From Pseudoduganella buxea (GTDB lineage: Bacteria > Pseudomonadota > Gammaproteobacteria > Burkholderiales > Burkholderiaceae_D), in the NCBI RefSeq assembly GCF_009720835.1, contig NZ_WNKZ01000008.1:49284-113283 (forward strand): a DNA stretch of 64,000 nucleotides, given 5' to 3'. Position numbers and translations under genes: made by a program. The notes beneath the pieces were generated by a model. That model saw only the letters and a program-made list of their open reading frames with translations, ran no database searches and was not told where the DNA came from. Below are positions 18,689 to 28,005 of this stretch, in pieces. The first letter of the stretch is position 1, and the number at the start of each line of letters is the position of its first letter.

Positions 18689-19906
18689 TTATTGGAACAG
18701 CGAATGCTTGTTGGTGCGTTTTGAAATTTCGGAAATCAGCTGGCGCGCCAGGGTCAGCTTGTCGGCACGGGGCAGAATGGTGTGGCCGTGCTCGTCGAAC
18801 AGGATGATGGTGTTGTCGTCCTGGCCGAAGGTGTGGTGGCCGATATTGCCAACCAGCAGGGGAATGCCCTTGCGCTCGCGCTTGGCGGCGCCGAATTCCA
18901 CCAGGTTCTCCGACTCGGCGGCAAAGCCGACGCAGTAGGGATGGCCCGCCAAGGTGGTGCGGCTGGCGATGCTGGCCAGGATGTCCGGGTTTTCCTCGAA
19001 CTGCAGCACCGGTGCGCCGCTGTCACCCTTCTTGACCTTCTGCGTGCTGGGGTTGGCCACGCGCCAGTCCGCCACGGCGGCGACGGCGATGAAGATGTGC
19101 TGGCCGTCGATGGCGGCGTTGACGGCATCCATCATCTGCCGGGCGCTCTGCACATTGACGCGGGTAACGCCGAACGGCGTGTCCAGGGCCGTGGGGCCGG
19201 ACACGAGGGTGACGTCGGCGCCCGCTTCGCGCGCGGCCCGGGCCACGGCATAGCCCATCTTGCCCGAGGACAGGTTCGTGATGCCCCGCACGGGGTCGAT
19301 GGCCTCGAAGGTGGGCCCGGCCGTGATCAGGATGCGCTTGCCCGCCATCACTTTCGGCTGGAAGGCGGCGATGATTTCGGCCAGCAACTGCGCCGGTTCC
19401 AGCATGCGGCCCATGCCCGTCTCGCCGCAGGCCTGCTCGCCGGCCGCGGGGCCGACGATGGCGATGCCGTCCTCGCGCAACTGCTGCACATTGCGCTGCG
19501 TGGCCGGATTGGTCCACATCTCCACATTCATCGCCGGCGCCACCAGCAGCGGCACGTGGCGGGGCCGGGCCAGGCACATGGTCGACAGCAGGTCGTCGCA
19601 GACGCCGTGGGCCAGTTTGTAGATGAAGTCGGCCGAGCAGGGTGCGATGACGATGGCGTCGGCATGGCGGGTGACGTCGATATGCGCCATATTGTTGTTC
19701 ACGCGCGGGTCCCACTGGCTGGAGAACACGGGCTGGCCGGACAGGGCCTGCATCGTCACGGCCGTGATGAAGTGGGTGGCGGCATCCGTCATCACCACCT
19801 GCACGGTCGCGCCCTGTTTCGTCAGGGCACGGCACAGTTCGGCCGCCTTGTAGCAGGCCACGCCGCCGGACAGGCCGAGGACGATTTTCTTGCCGGTCAG
19901 TTCCAT
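18689..19906 (-). CDS. coaBC: Bifunctional phosphopantothenoylcysteine decarboxylase / phosphopantothenate-cysteine ligase
   Basis: Makes 4'-phosphopantetheine for coenzyme A in two steps. The 405 residues have the CoaC flavoprotein domain first (GKKIVLGLSGGVACYKAAEL, the catalytic His in THFITAV, APAMNVEMW) and the CoaB ligase domain from about residue 190 (ITAGPTFEAIDPVRGITNLSSGKMG, and the KKGD motif). The start codon follows a weak Shine-Dalgarno. Lies 16 bases after lspA in a leftward biosynthetic run and abuts dut. Confidence 0.97.
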   Translation of the reverse strand: MELTGKKIVLGLSGGVACYKAAELCRALTKQGATVQVVMTDAATHFITAVTMQALSGQPVFSSQWDPRVNNNMAHIDVTRHADAIVIAPCSADFIYKLAHGVCDDLLSTMCLARPRHVPLLVAPAMNVEMWTNPATQRNVQQLREDGIAIVGPAAGEQACGETGMGRMLEPAQLLAEIIAAFQPKVMAGKRILITAGPTFEAIDPVRGITNLSSGKMGYAVARAAREAGADVTLVSGPTALDTPFGVTRVNVQSARQMMDAVNAAIDGQHIFIAVAAVADWRVANPSTQKVKKGDSGAPVLQFEENPDILASIASRTTLAGHPYCVGFAAESENLVEFGAAKRERKGIPLLVGNIGHHTFGQDDNTIILFDEHGHTILPRADKLTLARQLISEISKRTNKHSLFQ

Positions 19907-19922
19907 ATTCTGTTCCCGCCTG

Positions 19923-20429
19923 TTATTTGTTCACGCGGCGCAGCTCGTCCAGGATGAACAGGGCGGCGCCGATGCAGATGGCACTGTCGGCGATATTAAA
20001 GGCCGGGAAGTGGCCCACGCCGCGCCAGTGGAAGTCGAGGAAGTCGATCACGTGGCCGTAGGCCATGCGGTCGATCACGTTGCCGACCGCCCCGCCCAGG
20101 ATCAGGGCCAGGGCCCAGCAGAACATGCGCTGGCCCGCATGCTTGCGCAGCAGGTAGACGATATACAGCGCCGCGCCGATGCCGATGGCGGTGAAGAAGT
20201 AACGCTGCCAGCCCGATTCGTTGGACAGGAAGCTGAAGGCGGCCCCCTTGTTATAGGCCAGCACGAGGTTGAAGAAGCTCGTCACCACCAGCTCTTCGCC
20301 ATAGGTGAACAGCCGGGAGACGGTGATCTTCGTCAACTGGTCGAGCAGGATGATGACGGCGGCAATGCCGAGCCACGGGGCCATGCTGCCGGAAGGTTTG
20401 CTGGAAAAAGTTTTCTTGTTCTTGGCCAT
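19923..20429 (-). CDS. lspA: Lipoprotein signal peptidase (signal peptidase II)
   Basis: Inner-membrane aspartic protease that removes signal peptides from diacylated prolipoproteins. The 168 residues have four membrane helices; the catalytic aspartates are in [11 protein letters not shown] and FNIADSAI. The neighbour order ileS-lspA is widely conserved. A perfect palindrome separates it from the ileS stop, which could modulate read-through between the two. Confidence 0.97.
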   Translation of the reverse strand: MAKNKKTFSSKPSGSMAPWLGIAAVIILLDQLTKITVSRLFTYGEELVVTSFFNLVLAYNKGAAFSFLSNESGWQRYFFTAIGIGAALYIVYLLRKHAGQRMFCWALALILGGAVGNVIDRMAYGHVIDFLDFHWRGVGHFPAFNIADSAICIGAALFILDELRRVNK

Positions 20430-20446
20430 GGGACGTCGTCAATAAG

Positions 20447-20485
20447 TTGCTCGAAAAATGGGGTCTGTCCCCATTTTTCGAGCAA
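20447..20485. repeat. Dispersed AAAAATGGGG palindrome, copy 2 (inside the ileS-lspA operon)
   Basis: Perfect 17-bp arms TTGCTCGAAAAATGGGG (20447-20463) and CCCCATTTTTCGAGCAA (20469-20485) with loop TCTGT. It fills most of the 74-base space between the ileS stop and the lspA start. Confidence 0.85.
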
Positions 20486-20503
20486 TGTTTCACTGGGTTC
20501 TGC

Positions 20504-23386
20504 TTAGGCGTACTTGCGGGTTTCGCCGGTGCCGAACAGGTTGCTGTGGCAGCGGCCACACAGGGTCGGGTGGTCCGCGTGGCTGCCCACGTCGGCGCGG
20601 TAGTGCCAGCAGCGCTCGCACTTGGCGTCATTCGATGCGGCCACGTTGACGCCTTCTTCCTCGCCGGCCGCCACTTCGACGGCTTTCGCCAGCGACGTGA
20701 TGAAGACGAATTTCAGGTCGTCTTCCAGGCTGGCCAGCAGGCTGAACTTGTCGCCGGCGGCGCGGATTTCCAGTTCGGCCTGCAGCGACGAGCCGATCGC
20801 ACCGGAGGCGCGCAGGTCTTCCAGGCGCTTCGTGACGTCGGCGCGCACGGCCAGGATGACGGCGTATTTCGCCAGCAGGGCGTCGCTGTCGGCCACGGCC
20901 GGCAGTTGCCACCACGTCTGCGTGTAGATCGTCTCGTCCGAGGCGGCGTAGCTTTCCGCGCCGGCGAACTGGGCCCAGGCTTCCTCGGCCGTGAACGACA
21001 GCACGGGCGCCAGCATGCGCAGCAGGCTTTGCGTGATGTGCCACAGGGCCGTCTGCGCCGAGCGGCGTGCCTTCGAGTCCACAGCCGTCGTGTACAGGCG
21101 GTCCTTCAGGATGTCCAGGTAGAAGCCGCCCAGGTCTTCCGAGCAGTAGTTCTGCAGCTTCGACACGATCGGGTGGAACTCGTAGTTCTCGTAATGCTCT
21201 TCCACGGACTTCTGCAGCACGGCCAGGTTGGCGATGGCGTAGCGGTCCGTTTCCAGCAGCTCGTCGATGGCGATGGCGTTGACCTTCGGATCGAAGTCCG
21301 ACGTGTTGGCCAGCAGGAAGCGCAGGGTATTGCGCAGGCGGCGGTAGGATTCCGTCACGCGCTTCAGGATTTCTTCCGAGATCGACAGCTCGCCCGTGTA
21401 GTCCGTCGACGCGATCCACAGGCGCAGGATGTCGGCGCCCAGGCTGTTCGAGATCTTGTCCGGTGCCAGGGTGTTGCCCAGCGACTTGGACATCTTCTTG
21501 CCTTCGCCGTCGACCGTGAAGCCGTGCGTCAACAGCGCCTTGTAGGGCGGACGGCCGTTCAGCATCGACGACGTCAGGAGCGACGAGTGGAACCAGCCGC
21601 GGTGCTGGTCCGACCCTTCCAGGTACAGATCGGCCGGGAAGGCGGACTGGTCTTCATGGGAGCCGCGCAGCACGGTCTGGTGCGTCGTGCCGGAATCGAA
21701 CCACACGTCCAAGGTATCCTTGTTCTTCACGTACATGGCGGCGTCGTCGCCCAGCAGCTCGGCCGGGTCCAGCGCCAGCCAGGCGTCGATGCCGCCCGCT
21801 TCGATGCGCTGGGCCACCGCTTCCAGCAGTTCCGGCGTGCGCGGGTGCAGTTCACCCGTTTCCTTGTGGATGAAGAAGGCCATCGGCACGCCCCACTGGC
21901 GCTGGCGCGACAGGGTCCAGTCCGGCCGGTTGGCGATCATGCCGTGCAGGCGCGCCTGGCCCCAGTCCGGGAAGAACTTGGTGGCGGCAATGCCTTCCAG
22001 CGCCGTTTCGCGCAGGGTCGGGCCGCCGTCGATGGGCTGCAGGTCCATGCCGGCGAACCACTGCGACGTGGCGCGGTAGACGATCGGCGTCTTGTGGCGC
22101 CAGCAGTGCATATAGCTGTGGTCGAACATCTTCAGCTCGAACAGGGCGTCGGCGCCGCGCAGGGCTTCGCAGATGGGCTTGGAAGCTTCCCAGATGGTCA
22201 GACCGCCGAACAGGGGCAGCGACGGCACGAATTTGCCGTCGCCCATCACCGGGGTCAGCATCTCGTCGTCCTTCATGCCGTGCTTGCGGCAGGAAATGAA
22301 GTCGTCCAGGCCGTAGGCCGGGGCCGAGTGGACGATGCCGGTGCCGCTGTCGGTGGTGACGTAGTCGGCCAGGTAGACGGGCGAATAGCGGTCGAAGAAC
22401 GCGTCGCTGGCGTGCAGCGGGTGCTTGAAGCGCACGTTTTCCAGCTGCGCGCCCGTCGTCGTGGCCACCACGGTGCCTTCGAGCTTGTAGCGCTGCAGGC
22501 ACGATTCCACCAGGTCGGCGGCCAGGATCAGCATGTCGCCGCCGCGGTTGGTCTGCACCAGCGCGTACGTCACTTCCGGGTGCACGTTCAGGGCCTGGTT
22601 GGACGGGATGGTCCACGGCGTCGTCGTCCAGATGACGATGAAGCCACGCTCGCCCGGCAGCTTTTCCAGGCCGAAGGCGGCGGCCAGCTTGTCATGTTCG
22701 GCGAACGGGAAGCCCACGTCGATGGCCGGATCGCGCTTGTCCTGGTATTCCACTTCCGCTTCGGCCAGGGCCGAGCCGCAGTCGAAGCACCAGTTGACGG
22801 GCTTCAGGCCGCGGTACACATAGCCTTTTTCCAGCAGCTTGCCCAGGGCGCGCAGCTCGTCGGCTTCATTGCCGTAGGCCATCGTCATATACGGGTTGTC
22901 CCACTCGCCCAGCACGCCCAGGCGGATGAAGCCGGAACGCTGCTTGTCGATCTGCTCCAGTGCATAGGCGCGCGCCTTGGTCAGCACGTCGGCCGTCGGC
23001 AGATTCTTGCCGTACAGTTTTTCGATCTGGATTTCGATGGGCATGCCGTGGCAGTCCCAGCCCGGTACATAGGGCGCGTCGAAGCCGGCCAAGGTGCGCG
23101 ACTTGACGACGATGTCCTTCAGGATCTTGTTGACGGCGTGGCCCAGGTGGATATCGCCGTTGGCATACGGGGGGCCGTCGTGCAGCACGAATTTCGGCCG
23201 GCCGGCGGCCGCCTTGCGGATGCGCTGGTAGATTTTCTTGTCCTGCCACTGCTTGACCCAGTTCGGCTCGCGCTTGGCCAGGTCGCCCCGCATGGGGAAC
23301 GGCGTTTCCGTCATATTGACGGGGTACTTGCTGACGGGTTTGCCCTCGGCCTTGCCGGCGGGCTTGTTTACTTTGTTTTCGGACAT
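20504..23386 (-). CDS. ileS: Isoleucyl-tRNA synthetase
   Basis: Charges tRNA-Ile. About 960 residues from the ATG at 23386 (MSENKVNK...); the frame extends upstream to 23458 but the extra residues are not family-like. The class I HIGH signature appears as GDIHLGHA (about residue 70), the editing domain contains [19 protein letters not shown] is intact in KKMSKSLGN, and a C-terminal zinc finger reads [24 protein letters not shown]. The length and zinc finger fit the bacterial (mupirocin-sensitive) IleS1 type. Sits between ribF and lspA as in most proteobacteria. Confidence 0.98.
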   Translation of the reverse strand: MSENKVNKPAGKAEGKPVSKYPVNMTETPFPMRGDLAKREPNWVKQWQDKKIYQRIRKAAAGRPKFVLHDGPPYANGDIHLGHAVNKILKDIVVKSRTLAGFDAPYVPGWDCHGMPIEIQIEKLYGKNLPTADVLTKARAYALEQIDKQRSGFIRLGVLGEWDNPYMTMAYGNEADELRALGKLLEKGYVYRGLKPVNWCFDCGSALAEAEVEYQDKRDPAIDVGFPFAEHDKLAAAFGLEKLPGERGFIVIWTTTPWTIPSNQALNVHPEVTYALVQTNRGGDMLILAADLVESCLQRYKLEGTVVATTTGAQLENVRFKHPLHASDAFFDRYSPVYLADYVTTDSGTGIVHSAPAYGLDDFISCRKHGMKDDEMLTPVMGDGKFVPSLPLFGGLTIWEASKPICEALRGADALFELKMFDHSYMHCWRHKTPIVYRATSQWFAGMDLQPIDGGPTLRETALEGIAATKFFPDWGQARLHGMIANRPDWTLSRQRQWGVPMAFFIHKETGELHPRTPELLEAVAQRIEAGGIDAWLALDPAELLGDDAAMYVKNKDTLDVWFDSGTTHQTVLRGSHEDQSAFPADLYLEGSDQHRGWFHSSLLTSSMLNGRPPYKALLTHGFTVDGEGKKMSKSLGNTLAPDKISNSLGADILRLWIASTDYTGELSISEEILKRVTESYRRLRNTLRFLLANTSDFDPKVNAIAIDELLETDRYAIANLAVLQKSVEEHYENYEFHPIVSKLQNYCSEDLGGFYLDILKDRLYTTAVDSKARRSAQTALWHITQSLLRMLAPVLSFTAEEAWAQFAGAESYAASDETIYTQTWWQLPAVADSDALLAKYAVILAVRADVTKRLEDLRASGAIGSSLQAELEIRAAGDKFSLLASLEDDLKFVFITSLAKAVEVAAGEEEGVNVAASNDAKCERCWHYRADVGSHADHPTLCGRCHSNLFGTGETRKYA

Positions 23387-23458
23387 ATCGGATTTTCTAG
23401 GATGCTCAAGTTTGACGAGTGACGGCAGGAACGGGCGTGGCCCGGGGGCTTGCGCCAC

Positions 23459-24430
23459 TCAAATTCGGTCGGTCGCCGTGATGGCGCCGCTGTGCTCTTC
23501 GAAGAAGGCACGGGCGTGGCGCGCGTCCTCGTCGATGGCGGTGGTCAGGGTGGCCAGGTCGGTAAACTTCGCTTCGTCGCGGATCTTCTGCAGGAACTCG
23601 ACCTTCACGCGCTTGCCGTAGCAGTGGCCGGCGAAGTCGAACACGTGCACTTCCAGCAGCACGCGGCCGCTGTCCTCGACGGTGGGGCGCACGCCCAGGC
23701 TGGCCACGGCCGGCAGCGGGCCGTCGGCCAGGCCGTGTACCTGGACAATGAAAATGCCGGACAGGGCAGGGCGGTGCGGCACGCGCAGGTTCAGGGTGGG
23801 GTAGCCGATCGTTCGGCCCAGCTTGGCACCGTGGATGACGTGGCCGGAAATGGAATAAGGGTGGCCCAGCAATTGCTCGGCGCGGGCGAAGTCGCCATGT
23901 GACAGGGCCGTGCGCACGGCCGACGAGGAGATGCGGATATCGCCGTTCATTACCGTCGGCAAGGTCTCGACGTGGAAACCGTGGCGCCGGCCCGCCTCGA
24001 CCAGCATGGCGACATTGCCGGCGCGCCGGGCGCCGTAGCAGAAGTCGTCGCCCACCATCAGCCATTTCACGTGCAGGCCGTCGACCAGCACCCGTTCCGT
24101 GAAGTCCTGCGGACTCAGGGCGGCAAACGAGTCGCTGAAATGCTCGACGATGACTCTGTCGATGCCGTTCGCGGCCAGCGAGCCCAGCTTGTCGCGCAGG
24201 TTGGCGATGCGGGGCGGCGCCTTCGACAGGTCGCCGGCCTTGTGGGCAAAGAACTCACGCGGGTGGGGCTCGAAGGTCATCACGGCCGCTTCCAGGCCCA
24301 GGCCGTTCGCGGCGGCGCGCACGCGGGCCAGCAGCGCCTGGTGGCCGCGATGGACACCGTCGAAATTGCCGATGGTGAGGGCGCAAGGGGCGCGCGCCGC
24401 TGCGTTGGGTAATCCGCGAAATACCTTCAT
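23459..24430 (-). CDS. ribF: Bifunctional riboflavin kinase / FAD synthetase
   Basis: Makes FMN and FAD from riboflavin. The 323 residues have the N-terminal FAD synthetase domain (IGNFDGVHRGHQALL, a variant nucleotidyl-transferase HxGH; later ISSSAVRTAL) and the C-terminal kinase domain (GHVIHGAKLGRTIGYPTLNL, VASLGVRPTV, LLEVHVFDF). First gene of the leftward ribF-ileS-lspA-coaBC-dut run, with 72 bases before ileS. Confidence 0.97.
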   Translation of the reverse strand: MKVFRGLPNAAARAPCALTIGNFDGVHRGHQALLARVRAAANGLGLEAAVMTFEPHPREFFAHKAGDLSKAPPRIANLRDKLGSLAANGIDRVIVEHFSDSFAALSPQDFTERVLVDGLHVKWLMVGDDFCYGARRAGNVAMLVEAGRRHGFHVETLPTVMNGDIRISSSAVRTALSHGDFARAEQLLGHPYSISGHVIHGAKLGRTIGYPTLNLRVPHRPALSGIFIVQVHGLADGPLPAVASLGVRPTVEDSGRVLLEVHVFDFAGHCYGKRVKVEFLQKIRDEAKFTDLATLTTAIDEDARHARAFFEEHSGAITATDRI

Positions 24431-24570
24431 GAGGGTGTCGAGCTCGAATTGTGTTGCCTGAACTGGCGATTATACGGATTGTTGGCGCAATTCACATGTG
24501 GAAATGCCGCGCTGCACCAGCAAGCGGGCGCCCTGCGACCCGAAATGCAGGGAAAACAGGCCTTGATAAC

Positions 24571-24605
24571 AAAAAAGCGCCGCCTGCAGGGGCAGGCGGC
24601 GCTTT
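24571..24605 (-). terminator. Rho-independent terminator of the TPR gene
   Basis: Perfect 14-bp stem AAAGCGCCGCCTGC (24574-24587) and GCAGGCGGCGCTTT (24592-24605) with loop AGGG; on the minus strand it runs into six Ts. It lies 35 bases past the TPR gene stop. Confidence 0.92.
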
Positions 24606-24640
24606 GCAGCTGGCCGGTCGCGCGGACCGGCAGGATACTA

Positions 24641-25870
24641 TCAGGCCGACATCGGATTGTTGATGTACAGCGTCCAGTAACGGGCCAGTTCCGCTTCGCC
24701 GGCCGTGCCCTTGACGGCTTTCAGGGCCGTCAGTGCTTGCTGCTTCTTGCCGGCATTGAACAGGGCGATACCGTAATGCAGCTTCTGCTCTTCCGGACGA
24801 CGGGCCGTGCCCAGCTTCATGGCTTGCTCCATCAGGGCGATGCCCTTGTCGGCCTTGCCGGCGGCAACCTGGGCGTAACCCATGTTGAACAGGCCGTCGG
24901 AATCCTTTTCCTTGATCAGGTTGGCTTCCTGGGTGGCCTGGTTGGCCGTGTTCTCGGCCAGGGTCTTGTTGGCCAGGTCCTTCAGGCGCTGGTGGCGTGC
25001 CGCGTCGGTGCCGGTGCCCAGGGCGCCCTTCTTGTAGCCCTGGTCGATGATCTTGATGGCTTCCGGCGCGTTGGCCGCCTGCAGTGCCAGCTGGGCCATT
25101 TCCATGAACTCGGATGGCTTGGACAGTTGGCCCAGGGCCAGCTTCAGGCGCATCACGTCCAGGTTCAGGGTCGACGAGAAGCCAGGCTTGCCCTGCACGC
25201 GGTTCAGCAGGTCAGCCCAGTAGCTGGCTTTCGGGTACTGGCCCGCCAGCTTTTCCAGGGTCTGCACGTAGCCGGCCTTGTCGTTCTGCTTCAGCTGGAT
25301 ATTGGCCAGCATCTGCAGGTTTTCCTCGCTCTGGCGACCGGACGACTGCAGTTCCTTGGCCGCTTCGGCGTAACGGCCGCTGATGAAGTAGGTCTGCGTC
25401 AGCAGCTGCTTCATCGTGGCGTTGTTCGGATTGTCCTGCAGCGCGCGCTGGATCCACGTGATGGCCTTCGGGTAGTCCTTGGCGCGGTAGTACATGCCGG
25501 CCAGGGCTTCCGTAAACTTCGGTTTTTCCGATGCCGACAGGCGGCCGGAGTTGATGACGGCTTCGAAGGCGCGCGCGGCGGTATCGTTGTCGCCACCGGC
25601 CGCGGCGGCCGACGCGCGCACGCGTTCGATCTGGTACTTCTCGAATTCGCTCTTACCGCCGATGGCATCGGCTTCCTTCAGCTTGGCCAGCGCTTCGCGG
25701 TGCTTGCCGGAGCCGGTCAGGCGCTGCGCTTCCTGCAGCGGTTTGCCCACTTCGGCGCGCACGGTGTCGGCGGCATAGGCAGCCGGGACCAGGCCCACCA
25801 GGGGTGCTGCGGCGGTGAAACCGAGGGCGGCCATAGCAAGGCCGAGATGAGCGAGACGGAACTTGGACAT
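24641..25870 (-). CDS. Exported tetratricopeptide-repeat protein downstream of the TonB operon
   Basis: About 409 residues with a signal peptide (MSKFRLAHLGLAMAALGFT... ending YAA|D) and then TPR-like helical repeats (for example QLLTQTYFISGRYAEAAKEL, LANIQLKQNDKAGYVQTLEKLAGQYP and FNMGYAQVAAGKADKGIALMEQAMKLG). An upstream in-frame ATG at 25888 and a TTG at 25891 are alternative starts. It probably acts in the periplasm as a protein-binding scaffold. Similar TPR proteins accompany TonB2-type systems in other Gram-negatives, but its exact role is inference. A terminator-like hairpin lies between exbD2 and this gene, so it may be expressed less than, or separately from, the tonB operon. Confidence 0.82.
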   Translation of the reverse strand: MSKFRLAHLGLAMAALGFTAAAPLVGLVPAAYAADTVRAEVGKPLQEAQRLTGSGKHREALAKLKEADAIGGKSEFEKYQIERVRASAAAAGGDNDTAARAFEAVINSGRLSASEKPKFTEALAGMYYRAKDYPKAITWIQRALQDNPNNATMKQLLTQTYFISGRYAEAAKELQSSGRQSEENLQMLANIQLKQNDKAGYVQTLEKLAGQYPKASYWADLLNRVQGKPGFSSTLNLDVMRLKLALGQLSKPSEFMEMAQLALQAANAPEAIKIIDQGYKKGALGTGTDAARHQRLKDLANKTLAENTANQATQEANLIKEKDSDGLFNMGYAQVAAGKADKGIALMEQAMKLGTARRPEEQKLHYGIALFNAGKKQQALTALKAVKGTAGEAELARYWTLYINNPMSA

Positions 25871-25889
25871 AGGCGAGATTTCTTTCATC

Positions 25890-25921
25890 AAAAAAACGAA
25901 TAGGCAGGATAACCTGCCTAT
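25890..25921 (-). terminator. Terminator-like hairpin between exbD2 and the TPR gene
   Basis: Perfect 9-bp stem ATAGGCAGG (25900-25908) and CCTGCCTAT (25913-25921) with loop ATAA; on the minus strand it is followed by TCG and seven Ts. The T tract touches the TPR gene's upstream start codons, so termination here would set the ratio of TPR protein to the TonB complex. Confidence 0.7.
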
Positions 25922-25991
25922 CGGGGAAAATAAAGAGATGCACTCCAGGAAATCAGCTTTGCAGAAGCGGCAATCTTGCCGGGTTGCGAGC

Positions 25992-26014
25992 GGCGCTGTA
26001 TTTTCTACAGCGCC
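25992..26014. other. Perfect 9-bp hairpin downstream of exbD2
   Basis: GGCGCTGTA (25992-26000) and TACAGCGCC (26006-26014) with loop TTTTC, without a T tract on the coding strand. It could stabilise the 3' end of the tonB-exbBDD message. Confidence 0.5.
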
Positions 26015-26060
26015 CCTTACAGCGGCAGGAAGCTGCCTGCAGCCGACTTCCCTGATCCCA

Positions 26061-26495
26061 TTACTGGAACTGCTCGTTGCCGACCAGGCCGATCTTGGTG
26101 ACGCCCAGACGCTGGGCAGCAGCCATCACGCCTGCGACGGACTCGTAGTTGACCAGCTTGTTGGGACGCAGGTGCACTTCCGGCTGGTCAGCCTGTGCAG
26201 CCACGTTCATCAGCTTCTGTTCCAGCTGGGCACGGTCAGGAACCACCGCGCCATCCCACAGCACCGTTCCATCGAAGTCCACGTCGATCTGAACAACCAC
26301 CGGTTCTTTCGTCGGTGGCGGTGGGGTACCCACCGGCATGTTCAGGTTCACCGAGTGGTTCGCCTTCGGGATCGTAATAATCAACATAATGATCAGCACC
26401 AGCATCACGTCAATGAGCGGTGTCATGTTCATTTCCATCATTGGTTCCGGATCCGCATTGGGAGCGGCACTGCCCGAACCGACATTCATACTCAT
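26061..26495 (-). CDS. exbD2: Biopolymer transport protein ExbD (second copy)
   Basis: Proton-channel subunit of a TonB complex, 144 residues. One membrane helix (MTPLIDVMLVLIIMLIIT) holds the conserved proton-carrying Asp, followed by a periplasmic ExbD/TolR domain ending with ITKIGLVGNEQFQ-like residues. The N-terminus is slightly longer than in exbD1. Last core gene of the tonB-exbB-exbD-exbD operon; a GC-rich hairpin separates it from exbD1. Two ExbD copies after one ExbB resembles the Xanthomonas tonB-exbB-exbD1-exbD2 locus. Confidence 0.93.
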   Translation of the reverse strand: MSMNVGSGSAAPNADPEPMMEMNMTPLIDVMLVLIIMLIITIPKANHSVNLNMPVGTPPPPTKEPVVVQIDVDFDGTVLWDGAVVPDRAQLEQKLMNVAAQADQPEVHLRPNKLVNYESVAGVMAAAQRLGVTKIGLVGNEQFQ

Positions 26496-26516
26496 GGGTG
26501 TGTTCCTTATGAAAGA

Positions 26517-26544
26517 CTGCCCGGCCAGCAGGCCGGCCGGGCAG
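26517..26544. other. Intercistronic hairpin between exbD1 and exbD2
   Basis: Perfect 10-bp arms CTGCCCGGCC (26517-26526) and GGCCGGGCAG (26535-26544) with an eight-base loop. There is no T tract, so it may act as a processing or stability element within the operon. Confidence 0.55.
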
Positions 26545-26549
26545 GGGCC

Positions 26550-26978
26550 TTACATCTTGTCAGGCGGTTCGGTAATGAAACCGACCTTCTGGATGCCGGC
26601 ACGCTGAGTCGTGAAGATCACGCGGCCAATGGACTCGTACTTGGCTTCCTTGTCGCCACGTACGTGTACTTCCGGTTGCGGTACTTTCACTGCCTCGACC
26701 TTCAGAAAATCGAACAACTCATTGGTGTCCCGCATTTTCTTCTGATTCCAGTAGATGTCGCCATCCTTGTTCACAACGATGTTGACATTTTCCGGCTTCG
26801 TCTGGATCACTTGGTTCGTCTCTTCCGGCAGGGTGATCTTCTGCAGTTTGAGCACGACCGGGCTGGTGATCAGGAAGATGATCAGCAGAACCAACATGAT
26901 GTCCACGAGGGGCGTCGTGTTGATCTCTGACATTACCTGGTCTTCGCCTCCGTTATCGGAGCCTACGGACATCGACAT
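26550..26978 (-). CDS. exbD1: Biopolymer transport protein ExbD (first copy)
   Basis: TonB-system proton-channel subunit of 142 residues. The membrane helix TTPLVDIMLVLLIIFLIT carries the conserved Asp; a periplasmic domain follows (ITLPEETNQ, EVHVRGDKEAKYESIGRVIFTTQRAGIQKVGFIT). It starts four bases after the exbB stop. It is only moderately similar to exbD2, so the pair likely forms a heteromeric complex or serves different steps. Confidence 0.94.
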   Translation of the reverse strand: MSMSVGSDNGGEDQVMSEINTTPLVDIMLVLLIIFLITSPVVLKLQKITLPEETNQVIQTKPENVNIVVNKDGDIYWNQKKMRDTNELFDFLKVEAVKVPQPEVHVRGDKEAKYESIGRVIFTTQRAGIQKVGFITEPPDKM

Positions 26979-26982
26979 GGTA

Positions 26983-27924
26983 TTAGCCTACTTTTTTGGC
27001 TGCGCGAGCAGCGGAATCAGCGGTGGACATGGCGCCGGAGATCAGCACCGAGTGCACGTCGGCCGAGAACGAACGCACTTCTTCCATTGCGCTCTTGTTA
27101 CGACGCACCAGCCAGTTGTAACCCAGAACGGCTGGAACCGCGACTGCCAGACCGAAGGCCGTCATGATCAGTGCTTCACCGACTGGACCTGCAACCTTGT
27201 CGATCGACGCGTTACCGGTCATGCCGATGTTGGTCAGTGCACCGTAAATACCCCAGACGGTACCGAACAGACCGATGAACGGTGCGGTCGAACCGACGGT
27301 TGCCAGGAACGACAGGCCATCTTGCAGACGCGACTGGACTTTATCGACAGCGCGCTGGATCGACATCGTCACCCAGGTCGACAGGTCGATCTGTTCCAGC
27401 AGGGCGCCGTCGTGGTGACCGGAAGCCTTGATGCCCGTTTCGGCGATGAAGCGGAATGGCGAGCCTTCAGCCAGGGTCGAGGTGCCAGCGGCAACCGACG
27501 AAGCTTTCCAGAACTTGGCATGGACGTCTTTTGCTTGACGCATGATCTTCATCTGGTCCAGCAGCTTGGTGATGATGATGTACCAGGAGCCGATCGACAT
27601 GATCGACATGATGATGATCGTGCCTTTTGGAACCCAGCCCGATTCCCAGGCGGCCTTGATGCCGAATGGGTTCTCGACTTCTTCCTGGCCGGCACCGTGG
27701 CCACCGGCGGCGGCTGGAGCGGCAGCCGCGTCGGCTGCTGGTGCTGCTGCTGCGTCTGCTGCTGGTGCTGCGGCCGCATCCGCTGCCGGCGCGGCTGCAG
27801 GTGCGTCAGCGGCTGCCGGGGCTGGCGCGTCGGCCAGGGCCGGTGCGCTCACCAGGGCGGTTGCTGCGGTCACCGAGAACAGCACAGCGGCCAGTACAGC
27901 GGACAAACGGGTATTCTTAAACAT
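26983..27924 (-). CDS. exbB: ExbB proton-channel protein with exported Ala-rich N-terminal extension
   Basis: TolQ/ExbB-family inner-membrane protein of 313 residues that energises TonB. A signal-like first helix (MFKNTRLSAVLAAVLFSVTAATALVSAPALA) is followed by an Ala/Pro-rich stretch that repeats AADAAAAP three times (DNA 27723-27800). The three-helix ExbB core then starts with WVPKGTIIIMSIMSIGSWYIII. The cytoplasmic loop and helices 2-3 (TVGSTAPFIGLFGTVWGIYGAL, then ALIMTAFGLAVAVPAVLGYN) are fully conserved. The extension would place a flexible tail in the periplasm. Confidence 0.94.
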   Translation of the reverse strand: MFKNTRLSAVLAAVLFSVTAATALVSAPALADAPAPAAADAPAAAPAADAAAAPAADAAAAPAADAAAAPAAAGGHGAGQEEVENPFGIKAAWESGWVPKGTIIIMSIMSIGSWYIIITKLLDQMKIMRQAKDVHAKFWKASSVAAGTSTLAEGSPFRFIAETGIKASGHHDGALLEQIDLSTWVTMSIQRAVDKVQSRLQDGLSFLATVGSTAPFIGLFGTVWGIYGALTNIGMTGNASIDKVAGPVGEALIMTAFGLAVAVPAVLGYNWLVRRNKSAMEEVRSFSADVHSVLISGAMSTADSAARAAKKVG

Positions 27925-28005
27925 GCTTCCTCCAAATTGATAAAAGATCAGTTCGCTGAACGTAACGCCAACGAAATTGCTAATTGAGACTGTGTCTCGG
28001 TTGGT

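Noticed and set aside
20447..23422. A 991-codon open frame antisense to ileS
   Set aside because: ileS is unmistakable on the other strand, and the antisense peptide is Arg/Gln/Val-rich without domains.
23387..23458. Extended N-terminus of IleS
   Set aside because: The 24 extra residues are not family-like, and the internal ATG begins the normal protein.
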